Positions 22,987 through 34,589 of a DNA stretch of 64,000 bases are shown here, in pieces. The position numbers and the translations under genes are program-made. Position 1 is the first letter of the stretch. Every line of letters starts with the position of its first letter. The stretch is from Mytilus edulis (lineage: Eukaryota; Mollusca; Bivalvia; Mytilida; Mytilidae), in assembly GCF_963676685.1 (NCBI RefSeq), contig NC_092346.1, positions 29,835,133-29,899,132 of the forward strand. Reading direction: 5' to 3'. The notes beneath the pieces are model-generated. The model was given only the letters and a program-made list of their open reading frames with translations. It was not told the origin of the DNA and searched no databases.

Positions 22987-23545
22987 TTGATAGGGAGCAT
23001 AACAAAGTTTTAGAATTCACATTTTATGTAAACAAGTTCGTAATATGCAACATAGACAAAGTTTAGAAGTGGCTGTTGAAAGGGTAGATACACCTAGCCA
23101 AAAATTCCTTTACATGAGCGTACTTGTATATATTTTACAGAGAAATGTGTTGAGGATGAAAAACATTTTTTGTTAGGGTGCGATTTTTATGCAGATTTAA
23201 GATATGATTTCTTTAATGCAAAAATCTTGTGATATTTGTGAGACTTTTAACGATAGGACAAACTTTTTTTCTTTATGTCAAACGATTAAGTTACATGTAT
23301 ATCTTTTAGAGGAAAAAATACTATAACATAATTAAAGTTTATTAAACATGATTTAAAAAAAAAAAAAAAGCCTTCATTTTGTTTCGATCCCCGAAATGTT
23401 ACAATAATTTTAAGTCTCGAATGAATTAAATTAAACAGAAAGAACGTTGTGTGGTTATCCAACAGCGGCAGATGAAAGCTTTCAAAATTATGCCGATAAT
23501 CACTTGATCAAATTAGATTCCGAGCACTAATTAATTCATCGGCTT

Positions 23546-23722
23546 GTGATTACGCAATTCTTTCCACGTCCAGTGAGTTTCAAGTCACCCCGTGTATTGT
23601 ACACAGATCGGACTAATTACCACTACTTGTGTAAAGTGCAATTAACAGATTAAAACAATGCGACATTATTCGAGGACCAATCAAATGGCCGCATCTGAAA
23701 ACTTCAGTGAGCTATTATAAAA
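23546..23722 (+). promoter_or_regulatory. Promoter of the orphan acidic-protein gene
   Basis: A C/EBP-like site TGATTACGCAAT (23546-23557), a CCAAT box (23677-23681) and a TATA box TATAAAA (23716-23722) are spaced as in a strong focused RNA polymerase II promoter. Transcription should start near 23746-23752, leaving a 5' leader of only about 15-25 nt before the ATG. The factor assignment is by motif only. Confidence 0.6.
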
Positions 23723-23765
23723 ACGGGTGCTCTACCATTTTTGACATATCTCAAGCAATTTCAGT

Positions 23766-24717
23766 ATGCTCAGCATGGAAATAAAAGTTAAAAGCGAGTT
23801 AATAACACCTCTTACAGTTGATACGGATTATGAATACGATTTGGATATGACAATGTTTCCGGGAATAAATGATCCTATAGCCAGGCTACAACCAACATTA
23901 CTGATACACACAAGGGGTGGTTGTGTCTGTAAACAAGATTCATATGCTGATTTACAAGAATTGATAGGTTCGTATGAAATTGTTATTCAAAATTTGAATA
24001 ATACATATGTTCTATTTTATTACAATTTTTTTTTATTTTGAAATGAATGAAAATTAATAAGAGTTCCTATAAATTACGTACGTTATACCAAATAAATCAT
24101 ACTGTTATAGCGAAATATTGTGAAATACAAATTCACGTTTAAAACATTTGACGCAATATAAAAAAAAATACTAAAAATTACAGTGCACTTAATGGTCTGA
24201 GTTAAAAATGAATTAATAATTATTTTCATTTTTCATATGTTTTAATAGTTAACATTTACATATTTAAATATATATACCTTCTAACCAGTATAATAAATAT
24301 TAATTTCTGTTTTCAGAATCATGTACCGACTTAGAGTGCAGCGAAACAGACAGTTTTATAGATGAATTTCTTAATGATAGCGATGAAGAAAACTCAGTTT
24401 ACTCCACGACACCATCAAACACAGATGATGATTTTTCCAACTGTTCTACCAGTCTGAGTATCGATGATGAATACCTATATGACGGAATAGCACCCATTAC
24501 AGACCTATTTACACCCGATATTACCACATCGTTACGAAATGCTGAAAAAAAGACACCGGAGCGGACAACCTTGTATCACGCCATTCAGAAGAGAGGTATA
24601 AAGCGTAAACTGTTCTCGGATGAAGAAAATAATCCTCCATCTAAACGGAAGCAAGCATTCACATGTGATGATAGTGATCTGTTTTCAGTGCTAGATGGAT
24701 TATTTAATCACAATTAA
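23766..24717 (+). CDS. Acidic, disordered two-exon protein of unknown family
   Basis: Exons 23766-23967 and 24317-24717 join in phase 1 (TTGATAG|GTTCGT ... TTTCAG|AATCATG) and give 200 residues. The start could also be the in-frame ATG at 23775, giving MEIKVKSE. The protein is rich in Asp, Glu, Ser and Thr with few hydrophobic segments. Three short hydrophobic-acidic motifs stand out: SFIDEFLNDSDEE, ITDLFTPDI and, at the extreme C-terminus, DSDLFSVLDGLF. These are of the kind seen in transcriptional activation domains. A basic patch (GIKRKLFSDEE, then SKRKQ) could be a nuclear localisation signal, and TPER and TTPSN are possible phosphorylation sites. A compact TATA/CCAAT promoter, a single short intron and AATAAA at 25027-25032 fit an inducible gene. 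I do not recognise the family; a nuclear co-regulator is only a guess. Confidence 0.8.
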
Positions 24718-24917
24718 TAACATTGACGGTAAAACTATATTCATGTTAAGCTAGCTGCTTTACGATAATTTTCTTAGTTTGCTCAAATGTATACTATAGA
24801 ACAGTGCTAGATGGATTATAATTCAAATCCGCGACAATGACGGTACAAACTTATATTCATGTTAAACTAGCTATTTTAAGATTTTTTACTGTGCTCAAAT
24901 GTATATTGTAGAATAGT
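24686..24917 (+). repeat. Tandem duplication across the 3' end of the orphan gene
   Basis: CAGTGCTAGATGGATTA at 24686 recurs at 24802. The two units of 116 bp align through ACGGTA.AAACT.ATATTCAT and GCTCAAATGTATA. The first unit includes the last ten codons and stop; the second lies in the 3' untranslated region and is diverged. Confidence 0.8.
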
Positions 24918-25905
24918 GCGATGTGTCGAATGGTGCTGAAATTTTATTACTAGTGCAAAATGTTTGTTAAATGTTTTTGTTAATGTTTACCATTATATGT
25001 TATGAAATAGAAATCAATAGTGCAAAAATAAATAGTTAACAATCATACATATTTGTTTTATTTAAAATCAACTACCAGAGGACGGTAGAGTTTAAGGTTT
25101 AAATGTTTCAGAATTAAGGATATTCTAAGAGATATGATTTTCTATCAATACATGTTGTATATATTAAACGCATCAAAAAGAGAGATATGGGTGCAAAGTA
25201 CACGGTCTTAATTTAACAAGAAAACATGTACATGGGTACATGTAGTATATGATATAAATTCAACAAACTGTCACAAGCCTCTCTATTGCCTTTTGAAAAT
25301 ATGCGCAGCCCTCTACTTCGCGTAACTGAAATGCAGTTGGAGAAATGAATCTAAAAGAAAACAATCTGCCCCATATTACTGTATTTCTTCTATATTGAGA
25401 TATTTTGATAAAGATACATTTACACGTAAATGTGAGATATTTGTGAAAACTGTTGATTGAAAATATTCATAAGAGGTTAATTGCGGGTCTAAGCAGTAGG
25501 TGGAGAAATCGCATCCGGTCTAAACGAAAACAACAACAAAATCTGCCCCACATTATTTCTTCTATATTGAGATGTTTTAATTTGATCAAGATACACGTAA
25601 ATGTGAGATATTTGGGAAAATGTTGATTACATTTTGGTCATTTACATGCCAGTTATATACATGTATAATTATTATAATTCCATGCAAACATATTTGTATC
25701 ACAATTCCCATGGTTATTGGTTTATTAACTGTGATAGAAACAATAATTTATACGATGTCATTGCATTATTTAATGCGACAATATAACACTACAGGTACAA
25801 GCATTCTGTTCAGTCACCTTAAGTTTATAGCGTGCCATTCGATGGACCAATGGTCCGTGTTGAAGGTCGTACTAGTACTTTGACCTATAATTATTAAGAT
25901 TTTAC
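24918..25905. other. 3' flank of the orphan gene
   Basis: It carries the AATAAA at 25027-25032 and a diverged direct repeat (AACAATCTGCCCCATATTAC at 25362 and AAATCTGCCCCACATTATTT at about 25537). No exon seen. Confidence 0.5.
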
Positions 25906-25940
25906 CAAGGTTTTGTATAGTAAGACAATACAAATCCTTG
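25906..25940. repeat. Palindrome, GGATTTGTATAG family
   Basis: CAAGGTTTTGTATAG ... CAATACAAATCCTTG with a short loop; related to 22960, 33701 and 37856. Confidence 0.6.
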
Positions 25941-26084
25941 TTTTAACACGTTGTGACTTGGATCAAGGAACCATTTAAAATGGGACCAAGGTTAGATGAT
26001 CACTGTCAGACAGGCATGCACACAGTTTAATAACATGTTTTAAATAGTTGACCTTTTTTCATATGGAGCATAAGAAACAAACTT

Positions 26085-26625
26085 AAACCAGGAAAAACTA
26101 AAGATTTATTAAAAATGCATTGAGCAATGAACCGGCAAGTAAAACATACCAGACATGTACATTTAAAGTATATTCATACACCAACTATAGTTGACCTATT
26201 GCACACATTATTAAAACAACAGACCAAAACACAAAAAACGGCTGAATCATGAAAATGAGGTCAGATCAGATCAGAGGACATCTGCCAGATGGCCATATAC
26301 ATACATTTACCTTAAAACCATTCCATACACCAAGTATAAAAGACCTTATACATACCGTATTAGAAAACTAGACCAAAACACTAAAACATAACTGTTCCCA
26401 CTGAACCATGAAATAAGGTCAAGGTCAGATAAAACTTGCCAGTTGGACATGTAAACCTGACAATTATTTTATACTGTACACCAAATACAGGAGACATATT
26501 GCTTATAGCACCGACATATAGTATTTGAGTATTGATTTAAACTTGTTCACTGATCCATGAAATGAGGTCAAGGTCAAGTGAATACTGACTGACGGACACG
26601 AGGACTGTGACGTTACGCACGTTAT
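26085..26625 (-). repeat. Divergent tandem array, same family as 15310-16235
   Basis: On the minus strand the units read GACCTCATTT, then a CTATA.TTGGTGTATG step and AATGTATATGGCC, at spacings of about 115-130 bp. At least four are visible. It is the opposite-strand relative of the array at 15.3-16.2 kb. Confidence 0.7.
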
Positions 26626-27194
26626 TGCGTCAATACTGTGTAATCAATCAGTCCACACTAATAACAGCTTTTCTATAAAATCATAACCGCTAAGTTATAT
26701 AAAACTTATATCCATAGACTAGATAGGTAAATACTATTCCGAAAAAAGTACAAATTGTTTCATCATATTTTACTATAGTCTAAAATAAGGACAACATATT
26801 GACAAAACGTCAAAAATATGTTTGTCAGACGTAACAGACTTAATACGCATAATAACTTTAGCAGGGGTGTTTGTGTTCTTCAAAACAGTATTATATCCAG
26901 GAAAATTCAACTGAATGATATGCTTATGTATAAAGTATTACAATATTACTGAATATGCGTTCCTGTAACGACCAACGCTATTTTTTTGGCAAAAACAAAT
27001 AGTGTTCATTTATGGTCAGATTTTGTAAAATGTTAAGTTATCAAAATTTATAGGTTTTAACATATAAGATTATATGATATTTCGTTTGTGTAAATTATGC
27101 TGACAAAAGTACATATATATAGACCATACCAAGATCGAATTTTTGCAGCACTCACAGTACATATAAAAATGCAACGGCTTCTGGCAAATGTCTT

Positions 27195-27560
27195 GCAAGA
27201 TAAAATTGAGAATGGAAATGGGGAATGTGTCAAAGAGACAACAACCCGCCCAAATAAAAAACAACAGCAGAGGGTCACCAACAGGTCTTCAATGTAGCGA
27301 GAAATTCCCGCACCCGGAGGCGTCCTTCAGCTGGCCCCTAAACAAATATATACTAGTCCAGTGATAATGAACGCCATACTAATTTCCAAATTGTACACAA
27401 GAAACTAAAATTAAAATAATACAAGACTAACAAAGGCCAGAGGCTCCTGACTTGGGACAGGCGCAAAAATGCGGCGGGGTTAAACATGTTTGTGAGATCT
27501 CAACCCCCCCCCCCCCCCCTATACCTCTAACCAATGTAGTAAAGTAAACGCATAACAATA
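27195..27560 (+). repeat. Interspersed repeat, GGCCAGCTGAAGG family
   Basis: It carries GGAAATGGGGAATGTGTCAA, GTAGCGAGAAATTCCCGCAC, CTTCAGCTGGCCCC, CTCCTGACTTGGGACAGG and a long C run at 27505-27519. It is a good match, in reverse orientation, to 19440-19745. The three overlapping open frames at 27057-27297 lie in it and are not genes. Confidence 0.75.
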
Positions 27561-29639
27561 CGCACATTAAAATTCAGTTCAAGAGAAATCCGAGTCTGAT
27601 GTCAGAAGATGTAACCAAAGAAAATAAACAAAATCACAATAATACATAAATAACAACAGACTACTAGCAGTTAACTGACATGCCAGCTCCAGACTTCAAC
27701 TAAACTTCAAGATGTCCATTATCGGATTTCGATGCTTTTTACAAATATATTGTCATTTGCAACGTTATTAATTGAAAATTTAGATTAGTTGCATGCTAAA
27801 TTGGGCTTTTCCGTAATTGTACTTTAACTTTACAAAACAGCTACATAGTTTTTGATAATTTGCGTAGTCAAAACGACTTCCTTTTCAAAGAAATAAAATG
27901 TCTTACAAGTTCACTGTGTATCATCGCCACCGGAAATTGGGTACTAACGAAGCGGAGAGAAATAGAAAAAAAAGTAAACAAGTTAAGAATTCATTCAATT
28001 TAGAGCATTTCCACTCATTGGATGAGGGTGCCGCTTAAGAAATGATTTTCTGATATATAATTCTTTAAATTATTAGGCAGATAAGTACAAAATTGATACA
28101 AGATTTTGTGTAATACTCCAAAACTTGCCACTTAGTACCGGAAAATTTCGAGGTCGATCGTCCTCTGTCGCCCCATTCTCAAGATATTGAACTGTTTTTC
28201 ATTATTTTTCCAGACACGTTTTTAGATTATTATAGTGTGGCATCATATTTACTGAAATTTGTTGTCAAAAAGATGTATTTTAAAGAATATAGACCATGAA
28301 AAATAAAATCTAGTGTACGGCAACTTGCTCGTGTTGACAAATTTACTGTATGGCAACTTGTTTTTAGCTGTATGGCAACTTGCTAATTTTAGAATAGTTA
28401 TTTACCGTCCTTTCAAAGAAAATAAAGTATTAAGTTCAAATATCTAAGGGGTGGGGGAGGGGGGGGGGGGTCCTTTTTAATTTAAACTGTTTTTGTCTTT
28501 TTCAAGGTTTTAATTTGTTTGAAACTGTTATTTGACTGATAAATTTAAAAACCCTTAACTGTTCGACCCACTGTCTGTAATCTGTTTTGTTAAAATTTGC
28601 AATGTTGTTAACTGTTTATTTGAAATTGAGATTCCAGTTATCTGTTACTTAATACTTAAGTGTTCACTGTTTTTGACATTATTTTCTCTGTTAACTGATC
28701 TTAACTGTAATTTACAAGAATCACATGCAAATTTGCTGTCCATTCCTTTTTTACGTTGCTTCCTCAAAGTAAAAAATCTTTGAGTATAGTAAATCCTTGA
28801 TAAAATTGAGAATGGAAATGAGGAAAATGTCGACGAAACAGAAGCCCGACCAAATAGAAGAAACTACTCAACGCAACGAGAAGATTATTCACTAGGATGG
28901 GGTGTCAATTCACAGATAGGAAAAAACTTAGAATTGACACTCATAATTTTTAAACACCCTCTTTCACTTCCTTCCTAATAAATAAGGCTTACTATTTGAG
29001 TTATGCATGTGTATATTTATGGAAAGAGAATCGTCCATAGATTTAATTTCCAATAGTAATAATTGTGAAATATAATCTTTTTTTGTGTAACCATGGCAAC
29101 AATCAGCATTTATTTGATACCAAATATTGCAAGATAGGGGGTTGAACATGTCACAAAGATCTCAAAAATTTGGTCCAAAGGAAAATGTCAATCAATAAGA
29201 GTGAAACCTTTCCTGAAACCATAGACATATATCTATCAAAAGGTAAAACAAAATATATGCATTTCTGCATTTTTTTCCATAAAATTGAATTGAAAAGATC
29301 GAGCGTCAAATCTTTGTTGAAAAACAATACAAATTTTTTAAATTTATGGCGGTACGGATAGGAACGTATGGACGTTCAAACTGTAAAATGGCTTCTAAAA
29401 CATGTTAAAAACAATCTAAACGTTCATATAAACCCACTAGGAAGGCTATATTATTATTCAACTATCTAAAAATCAATTCAATTGTACAAAAACTTTCATA
29501 TTTAGAAAATTCACCATGGCTATAATGCGAAACTAAACTTGTAACTGTGTATTGATATACCCGAAGCTGTCTCCTAAGTGAGCAATCATTTAACTACAAA
29601 AAGGGGGTAGAAGTTCAATGTTTGTTTCTTGAAACATAT

Positions 29640-29800
29640 AAATGAACCAAAATTTAAAAAATGAAATAAATACAAGACTATATAAAAATGTAACAAAGGT
29701 TACAGACTCAAGTTGGGTCATGCAGGTGCAACAAATGCGGCAGTGTTAAACATGTTTAGAGATATATCGTACCCCTCTTTATACGTCTAACCAATGTAGT
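29640..29800 (+). repeat. Degraded GGCCAGCTGAAGG-family fragment
   Basis: AATACAAGACTAT, GACTCAAGTTGGGTCATGCAG, TTAAACATGTTTAGAGATAT and ACGTCTAACCAATGTAGT align in order with 27415-27540. It is nested inside the Transib-like element. Confidence 0.55.
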
Positions 29801-30601
29801 TATATCTGCCTTCTATTTGTTATGTATCAAAAATGTTAAAAGGAAAGGCCACTTCTTATCCAGCTAAAACCCTGGTCAGTCCTATGAAGAAAATAATTCA
29901 GAAGTATGTGGAATGTTTGATAAGTAATATTGACCCTGAGTACCTGGACGGAATCGTGAAATATAAAGTACCTTTACATTTTGCAATTCGTAAAATAACT
30001 GAACAGTGTGGCCTGGTAGAAGAGGCCGGAAAATGAGGACTTAGTTCTCAAATTGATGTCAAATTTGCTAGTCTAAGACTTCAGAAATGTAAAGATGGAC
30101 CAAGGCTTTTTTTTATATCAGTTCAGAGTTCTTAGTTGCATGGGACTTGGAGATGAAAGAGCGCTTCAACTTGTGACACCTTACATGTTACTTTCTGATT
30201 TATACACTGGTTTTGATGATTTAAAATAAAAATGAGTAAACCTTCGTAATTCCTTTTAATAAAATCATGTAAGCAATGAGTCGTATGAATACCCTGACTG
30301 AGATGTAACCATAATTTAAAAGAGCTACCGCCATAAAAAAAAATTATGTTCACGCCCTATAGTATTCACTCATTCTAACTGTTTGTTACACTTTCCTACG
30401 TCATGATGATAACCCAAGTTTACTACGACTGATTGACATAAAACATTTACTCAACAATATACATAACCAGAAGAAGCCTCCCTTTTGCTGTTTGGAGCAT
30501 TTTCGATTATTCATGACATAGTCCTTTTTCTTGGAGTCGATCACTCCGTCTGCTTTTCCATCCGTTCAATTGTCTGTCCATGTGTCAATAAAAAAAATAT
30601 G

Positions 30602-30695
30602 GTACTTGCCACAGGCACTTGTTTCAGAAAAAAAAATTCCTATATACCTTAATACAGGAATTTTTTTTTCTGAGACAAGTGCCTGTGGTACTTGC
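30602..30695. mobile_element. 78-bp foldback insert with 8-bp target duplication
   Basis: GTACTTGC at 30602-30609 and 30688-30695 flank inverted arms of about 32 bp that start CACAGGCACTTGT and end ACAAGTGCCTGTG, around a 14-nt loop. It is nested in the Transib-like element. Confidence 0.75.
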
Positions 30696-33600
30696 ATGTG
30701 ATGGATAGTTATCTTATTTGCAATCATACCACATCTCCACTGTTTTTATCTAAAAAAAAAAAAAAGCTAGCACCAACAAAAGAGGAATGGACGGTTTATT
30801 TTATTGAACTTATACAATTCAACCTAACAACAAATAAGACAACAGTCGTTAGTAGCATAACGATATATAAATGTATTTAGGATAATATGGTTGAAAAAAA
30901 CCATTTTGTACAAAATCGAAAAGTGGTACGCAACGAGGCCTTCTGAACTGAATTAACGGCATATATTTAATAATATTTGATAAGTAAGACATTTTGTATA
31001 TTTGTAAGCCTGTAAAGCTTTGATATCAACAAAATATCGTCACTTGATATTATTTAAACAGTGATTAATTTCCTCTTAAAATTATAATATATTGCAAGAC
31101 GCCGTACAGACAAAAGTTGTTATTTTGCAATTCGCCGTACAACGTTCTGCAATTCGCCGTACAACAAACAAACAATGTTTTTGTCCATATTCTTTAAAAA
31201 ACATGTTTTTGACAATAAATTTCAGTAAATATGATGCCACACTATAATAATCTAAAAACGTGTCTGGAAAAATAATGAAAAACAGTTCAATATCTTGAGA
31301 ATGGGGCGACAGAGGACGATCGACCTCGAAATTTTCCGGTACTAAGTGGCAAGTTTTGGAGTATTACACACAATCTTGTATTAATTTTGTACTTATCTGC
31401 CTAATAATTTAAAGAATTATATATCAGAAAATCATTTCTTAAGCGGCACCCTCATCCAATAAGTGGAAATGCTCTAAATTGAATGAATTCTTAACTTGTT
31501 TACTTTTTTTTCTATTTCTCTCCGCTTCGTTAGTACCCAATTTCCGGTGGCGATGATACACAGTGAAGTTTGTCCACTGGACGATTTTGATACGTTTTTA
31601 ACGTTGTCGATTCGGGTACGCTATTTATGGTGGAACATCTGTATATATTTCCTCAGGTAGAATTTTCTTGATAGTTAGATATTATCAACAAGATCACAAA
31701 GTATAAAAAAAAATCCGATGACTTGGGTTGTTTGTTTCGATGAGGTTCTTAAGTTGTGAAAAAGTTTTGTATCACGGGAGGATAAAAAAATAATCTTTTT
31801 CAAATTTGAGAAGCGTAAAACTGAGATTTGTTTGTTTATTTCTCTGCAATAAGATTGTATAGAACTTGAAAGCGAAAATAAAATTGGGCCTAAAGCGTGG
31901 CTATATATATACCTCTCCACATCATACAAAGCTTTTAAACATGCGAGATGAATTATCCCAAATAATCATTAATCGCCGTAAAAGGTACGCACTTACCAAA
32001 TATATTTATCCTCTTATTCATAAGAAGAAAGAAAATCGGAATATAAAAAATCTTAACTTTTTTCAAGCAGTCACTGAACCATGCATGGAAAAAGGGAAAA
32101 AAACAATGGACATCATGATAACAGACGAAAACTTCATAAAATAAGGCATCTATATACAAAGTATGGAGGATACAGATCTTCTGAAATATAAGTTTTGAAG
32201 AGGTTAGCTGACACCGCCGCCACCTGAATACTATCTCTATGTCGAGCTTTCTGCGACAAAAGTTGCAGGCTTGACATAATCGTTATCAAAGGGCTACAAC
32301 ACTCATGCCGAGAAGTCGAATTTCGAACATGCAGACTTATTTGAAGAACATGTCTAGCTGATCACGTTTATACAAAGACGTAAATATACGTCCTTGCGTT
32401 TACAATTTAAAGTTTCTTTCTATCTATTAAAGTTATCAAGATAATAGGCAAACATGAAGCAAATGGTAAAATGTGTTATTAAGGAAACTTGCCCCTATTA
32501 GAAGACGTCTGATAGTTTGACATATAAGGACAATTGATAAAGTTCACTTTCTAAACATTAGCCCGTGTCAAATATTGTCTATTTATACCAGTTTTCAAAA
32601 TACATTGTGCGTAATAGGCAAAAATTGCATTTTATGATCTATTTTTAGCCAAATCAGCCATCTTAGTTAAGGGGTCATCGAACTGGATACCCCAATGGTG
32701 AATGTGGCCAAGTTACATTGAGGACAGTAGTTCGATTAGAACATTTTTGTAAAAGTCGACGACGACGGACGACGGACGCCAAGCGATATGAAAAACTTTT
32801 GGTTAGCTATAAAACGTTAAATTTAGAAAATGCTAGCAGAATAAATTGATACAACCGTTTTACCTTGAAACCATGGCAGATTTTTGTATACATAGATGAA
32901 GCTTACTAATTATACTATTCGTAATAGAAATACACTCTGATACGTATAGTCGTCTGGCATTTTTTATTACATAACCTGGAACTATTATACTTACTATAAT
33001 AGTCCCAGACATAACTAAGACAACATGGTTATAACTGGGACACAATATTTTAGTTTAAGATCAGATCATGTTTATTATAGACTCAAAAGATCGATAAAAA
33101 ATGTACATGACACAAACTATTTTGTTTAAGCAGAAAACAATGGTAAAATATTTACGTGGTTTGAATATAAAGGTTATTTAAAAGCTGAATCACAATTGTC
33201 AAAGGGAGATTGTCCTATTTAATTCGATCCACTTCAACGAATTCATGTTATGTGTAATTCATAAGAAAAGGAAAGTAGAATACTTAACATTATAAAGGTA
33301 AATATGCTAATGCATGCCAAAGTTGAAACGAAAGCTTATTTGGAAGGAAATAAAATAGCCCGGTAACAAAAAATTTAGTATACATCACATTTAAACAAAT
33401 TAATGAGAAAAGGAGTTATACGTTAGCATTTTGCCAATATGGCTGTCATATTTATGATTACTGGTATCCAGGTAACAATAGATAGGTCTTCACCGGGGAA
33501 GTATGCATTTACCATATTTGTAGTTATTGGTAGGGGCCCATGCTAGTACTGCTTAGTAGGCCCTTATTATCATTTTGTTTTTTTACCTTTTTGTTTATTT

Positions 33601-33700
33601 TTTGTTGTTTGTTTTACCAGAGACATATATACTCATTAACAAATTTTCACTTGTATTTTTTTTTTAAAATGATGATTTAATCAATAAAATGAAGGTTCAT

Positions 33701-33732
33701 CCAAGGATTTGTATACTAGTAGTACATCTTGG
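33701..33732. repeat. Palindrome, GGATTTGTATA family
   Basis: CCAAGGATTTGTATACTAGT followed by AGTACATCTTGG; a decayed member of the family at 22960, 25906 and 37856. Confidence 0.5.
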
Positions 33733-33863
33733 TTCATCCTAACAAAATTAATGAATGAACAAATATGATTGTATATACCTCAAAAGTCACACTCATCCAG
33801 ATAAACCTGTGCAGATGGGAATATTCTAAACGGTCTACTAGTAGAATTTTTATTTTATTTTGT

Positions 33864-33914
33864 GAAAGCATTTAATTTCAACGTATGCATCATACGTTGA
33901 AATTAAATGCTTTC
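33864..33914. repeat. Near-perfect palindrome, 24-bp arms
   Basis: GAAAGCATTTAATTTCAACG.... is followed, after a 3-base loop, by its exact complement. With one mismatch the pairing extends about eight bases further out on each side. Confidence 0.85.
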
Positions 33915-34261
33915 ATAAAATAACAAAAATATTCAGAGGAAAATTCAAAACAGATGTCAATCCTGAAACAAATTGAAATAGCAAAATAAAAAGCTTTATA
34001 AACACACCAATTAAATGGATAACAGTTGTCATATTTCTGACTTGGTACAGACAGATATGTCTCTGGTACAGGCATTTTCTTATGTAGAAAATGATGGATT
34101 AAACATTGTTTTATAGCTAGCTAAACCTCTCACTTGTATGTCAAGACAATTTTTAGCAACACATTTATGCATTATTATCTATCTGCTGCTCGCTATTAAC
34201 ATTTTTCTGTTGCAAACGTTTGTTAGTATTCAGAGTAATTTTCTTGTTTGAAACAGAAGTT

Positions 34262-34420
34262 TATATAAAAAGAAGTTGGGTGGTATGATTGACAATTCTC
34301 TACAAGAGACCAAAATGACACAGACATTAAGAACTATAGGTCATCGTATGGCCTTCAACAATGAGCAGAGTCCATACCCCATAGTCAACTACAAAAGGCA
34401 CTGAAATGACAATGTTGAAC
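34262..34420 (+). repeat. Interspersed repeat, GTGGTATGATTG family
   Basis: It reads TATAAAAAGAAG, GGGTGGTATGATTGACAATT, CTACAAGAGACCAAAATGAC, CGTATGGCCTTCAACAATGA, and ends near AGGCACTGAAATGACAATG. It lies 170 bp upstream of the B-box gene's start. Confidence 0.7.
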
Positions 34421-34589
34421 AATTCAAAGAGAAAACCAACATTGTTGACCAAAGGCCTAATTTATGTCTATTTGTTATGGTGAAACTTCAGATCTAGAAC
34501 ATAAATATGCTGTGTAGGAGTCGTATGTCCCACAATGACAGAAATCTTAAATTTGATATCCTTTATGTTTTGTAGTGACAAGTTACATA

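Larger units (their letters stand above)
27907..31570. mobile_element. Transib-like (RAG-related class) non-autonomous transposon
   Basis: The element proper is 27912-31565 (3654 bp). Ends are CACTGTGTATCATCGCC and its exact complement, and the inverted repeats run about 380 bp (27912 to about 28290; about 31185 to 31565) with few differences. AAGTT lies flush on each side (27907-27911, 31566-31570). Known Transib elements and RAG recombination signals start with a CAC-led heptamer (CACWATG, CACAGTG), and Transib makes 5-bp duplications; both features are met here. Inside each arm are subterminal repeats: TGTACGGCAACTTGC-like three times on the left (28315-28385) and GCAATTCGCCGTACA-like three times on the right (31090-31165). 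No transposase-like ORF is present. The interior carries nested repeats and one unrecognised 67-codon frame (29833-30036). Confidence 0.75.
31571..34260. other. Gene-free stretch between the Transib-like element and the B-box gene
   Basis: It includes a CGACGACGACGGACGACGGACG simple stretch (about 32757-32778) and the two palindromes listed separately. A 92-codon frame at 31866-32144 (rich in Lys and Ile) has no family pattern and no clear promoter or splice support. Confidence 0.4.

Noticed and set aside
27057-27297. Three overlapping frames of 64-74 codons
   Set aside because: All lie in the GGCCAGCTGAAGG repeat family, which also occurs at 19.4 kb without these frames intact.
31866-32144. 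92-codon Lys/Ile-rich frame
   Set aside because: No recognisable motif, promoter or poly(A) signal; composition is what AT-rich DNA gives.
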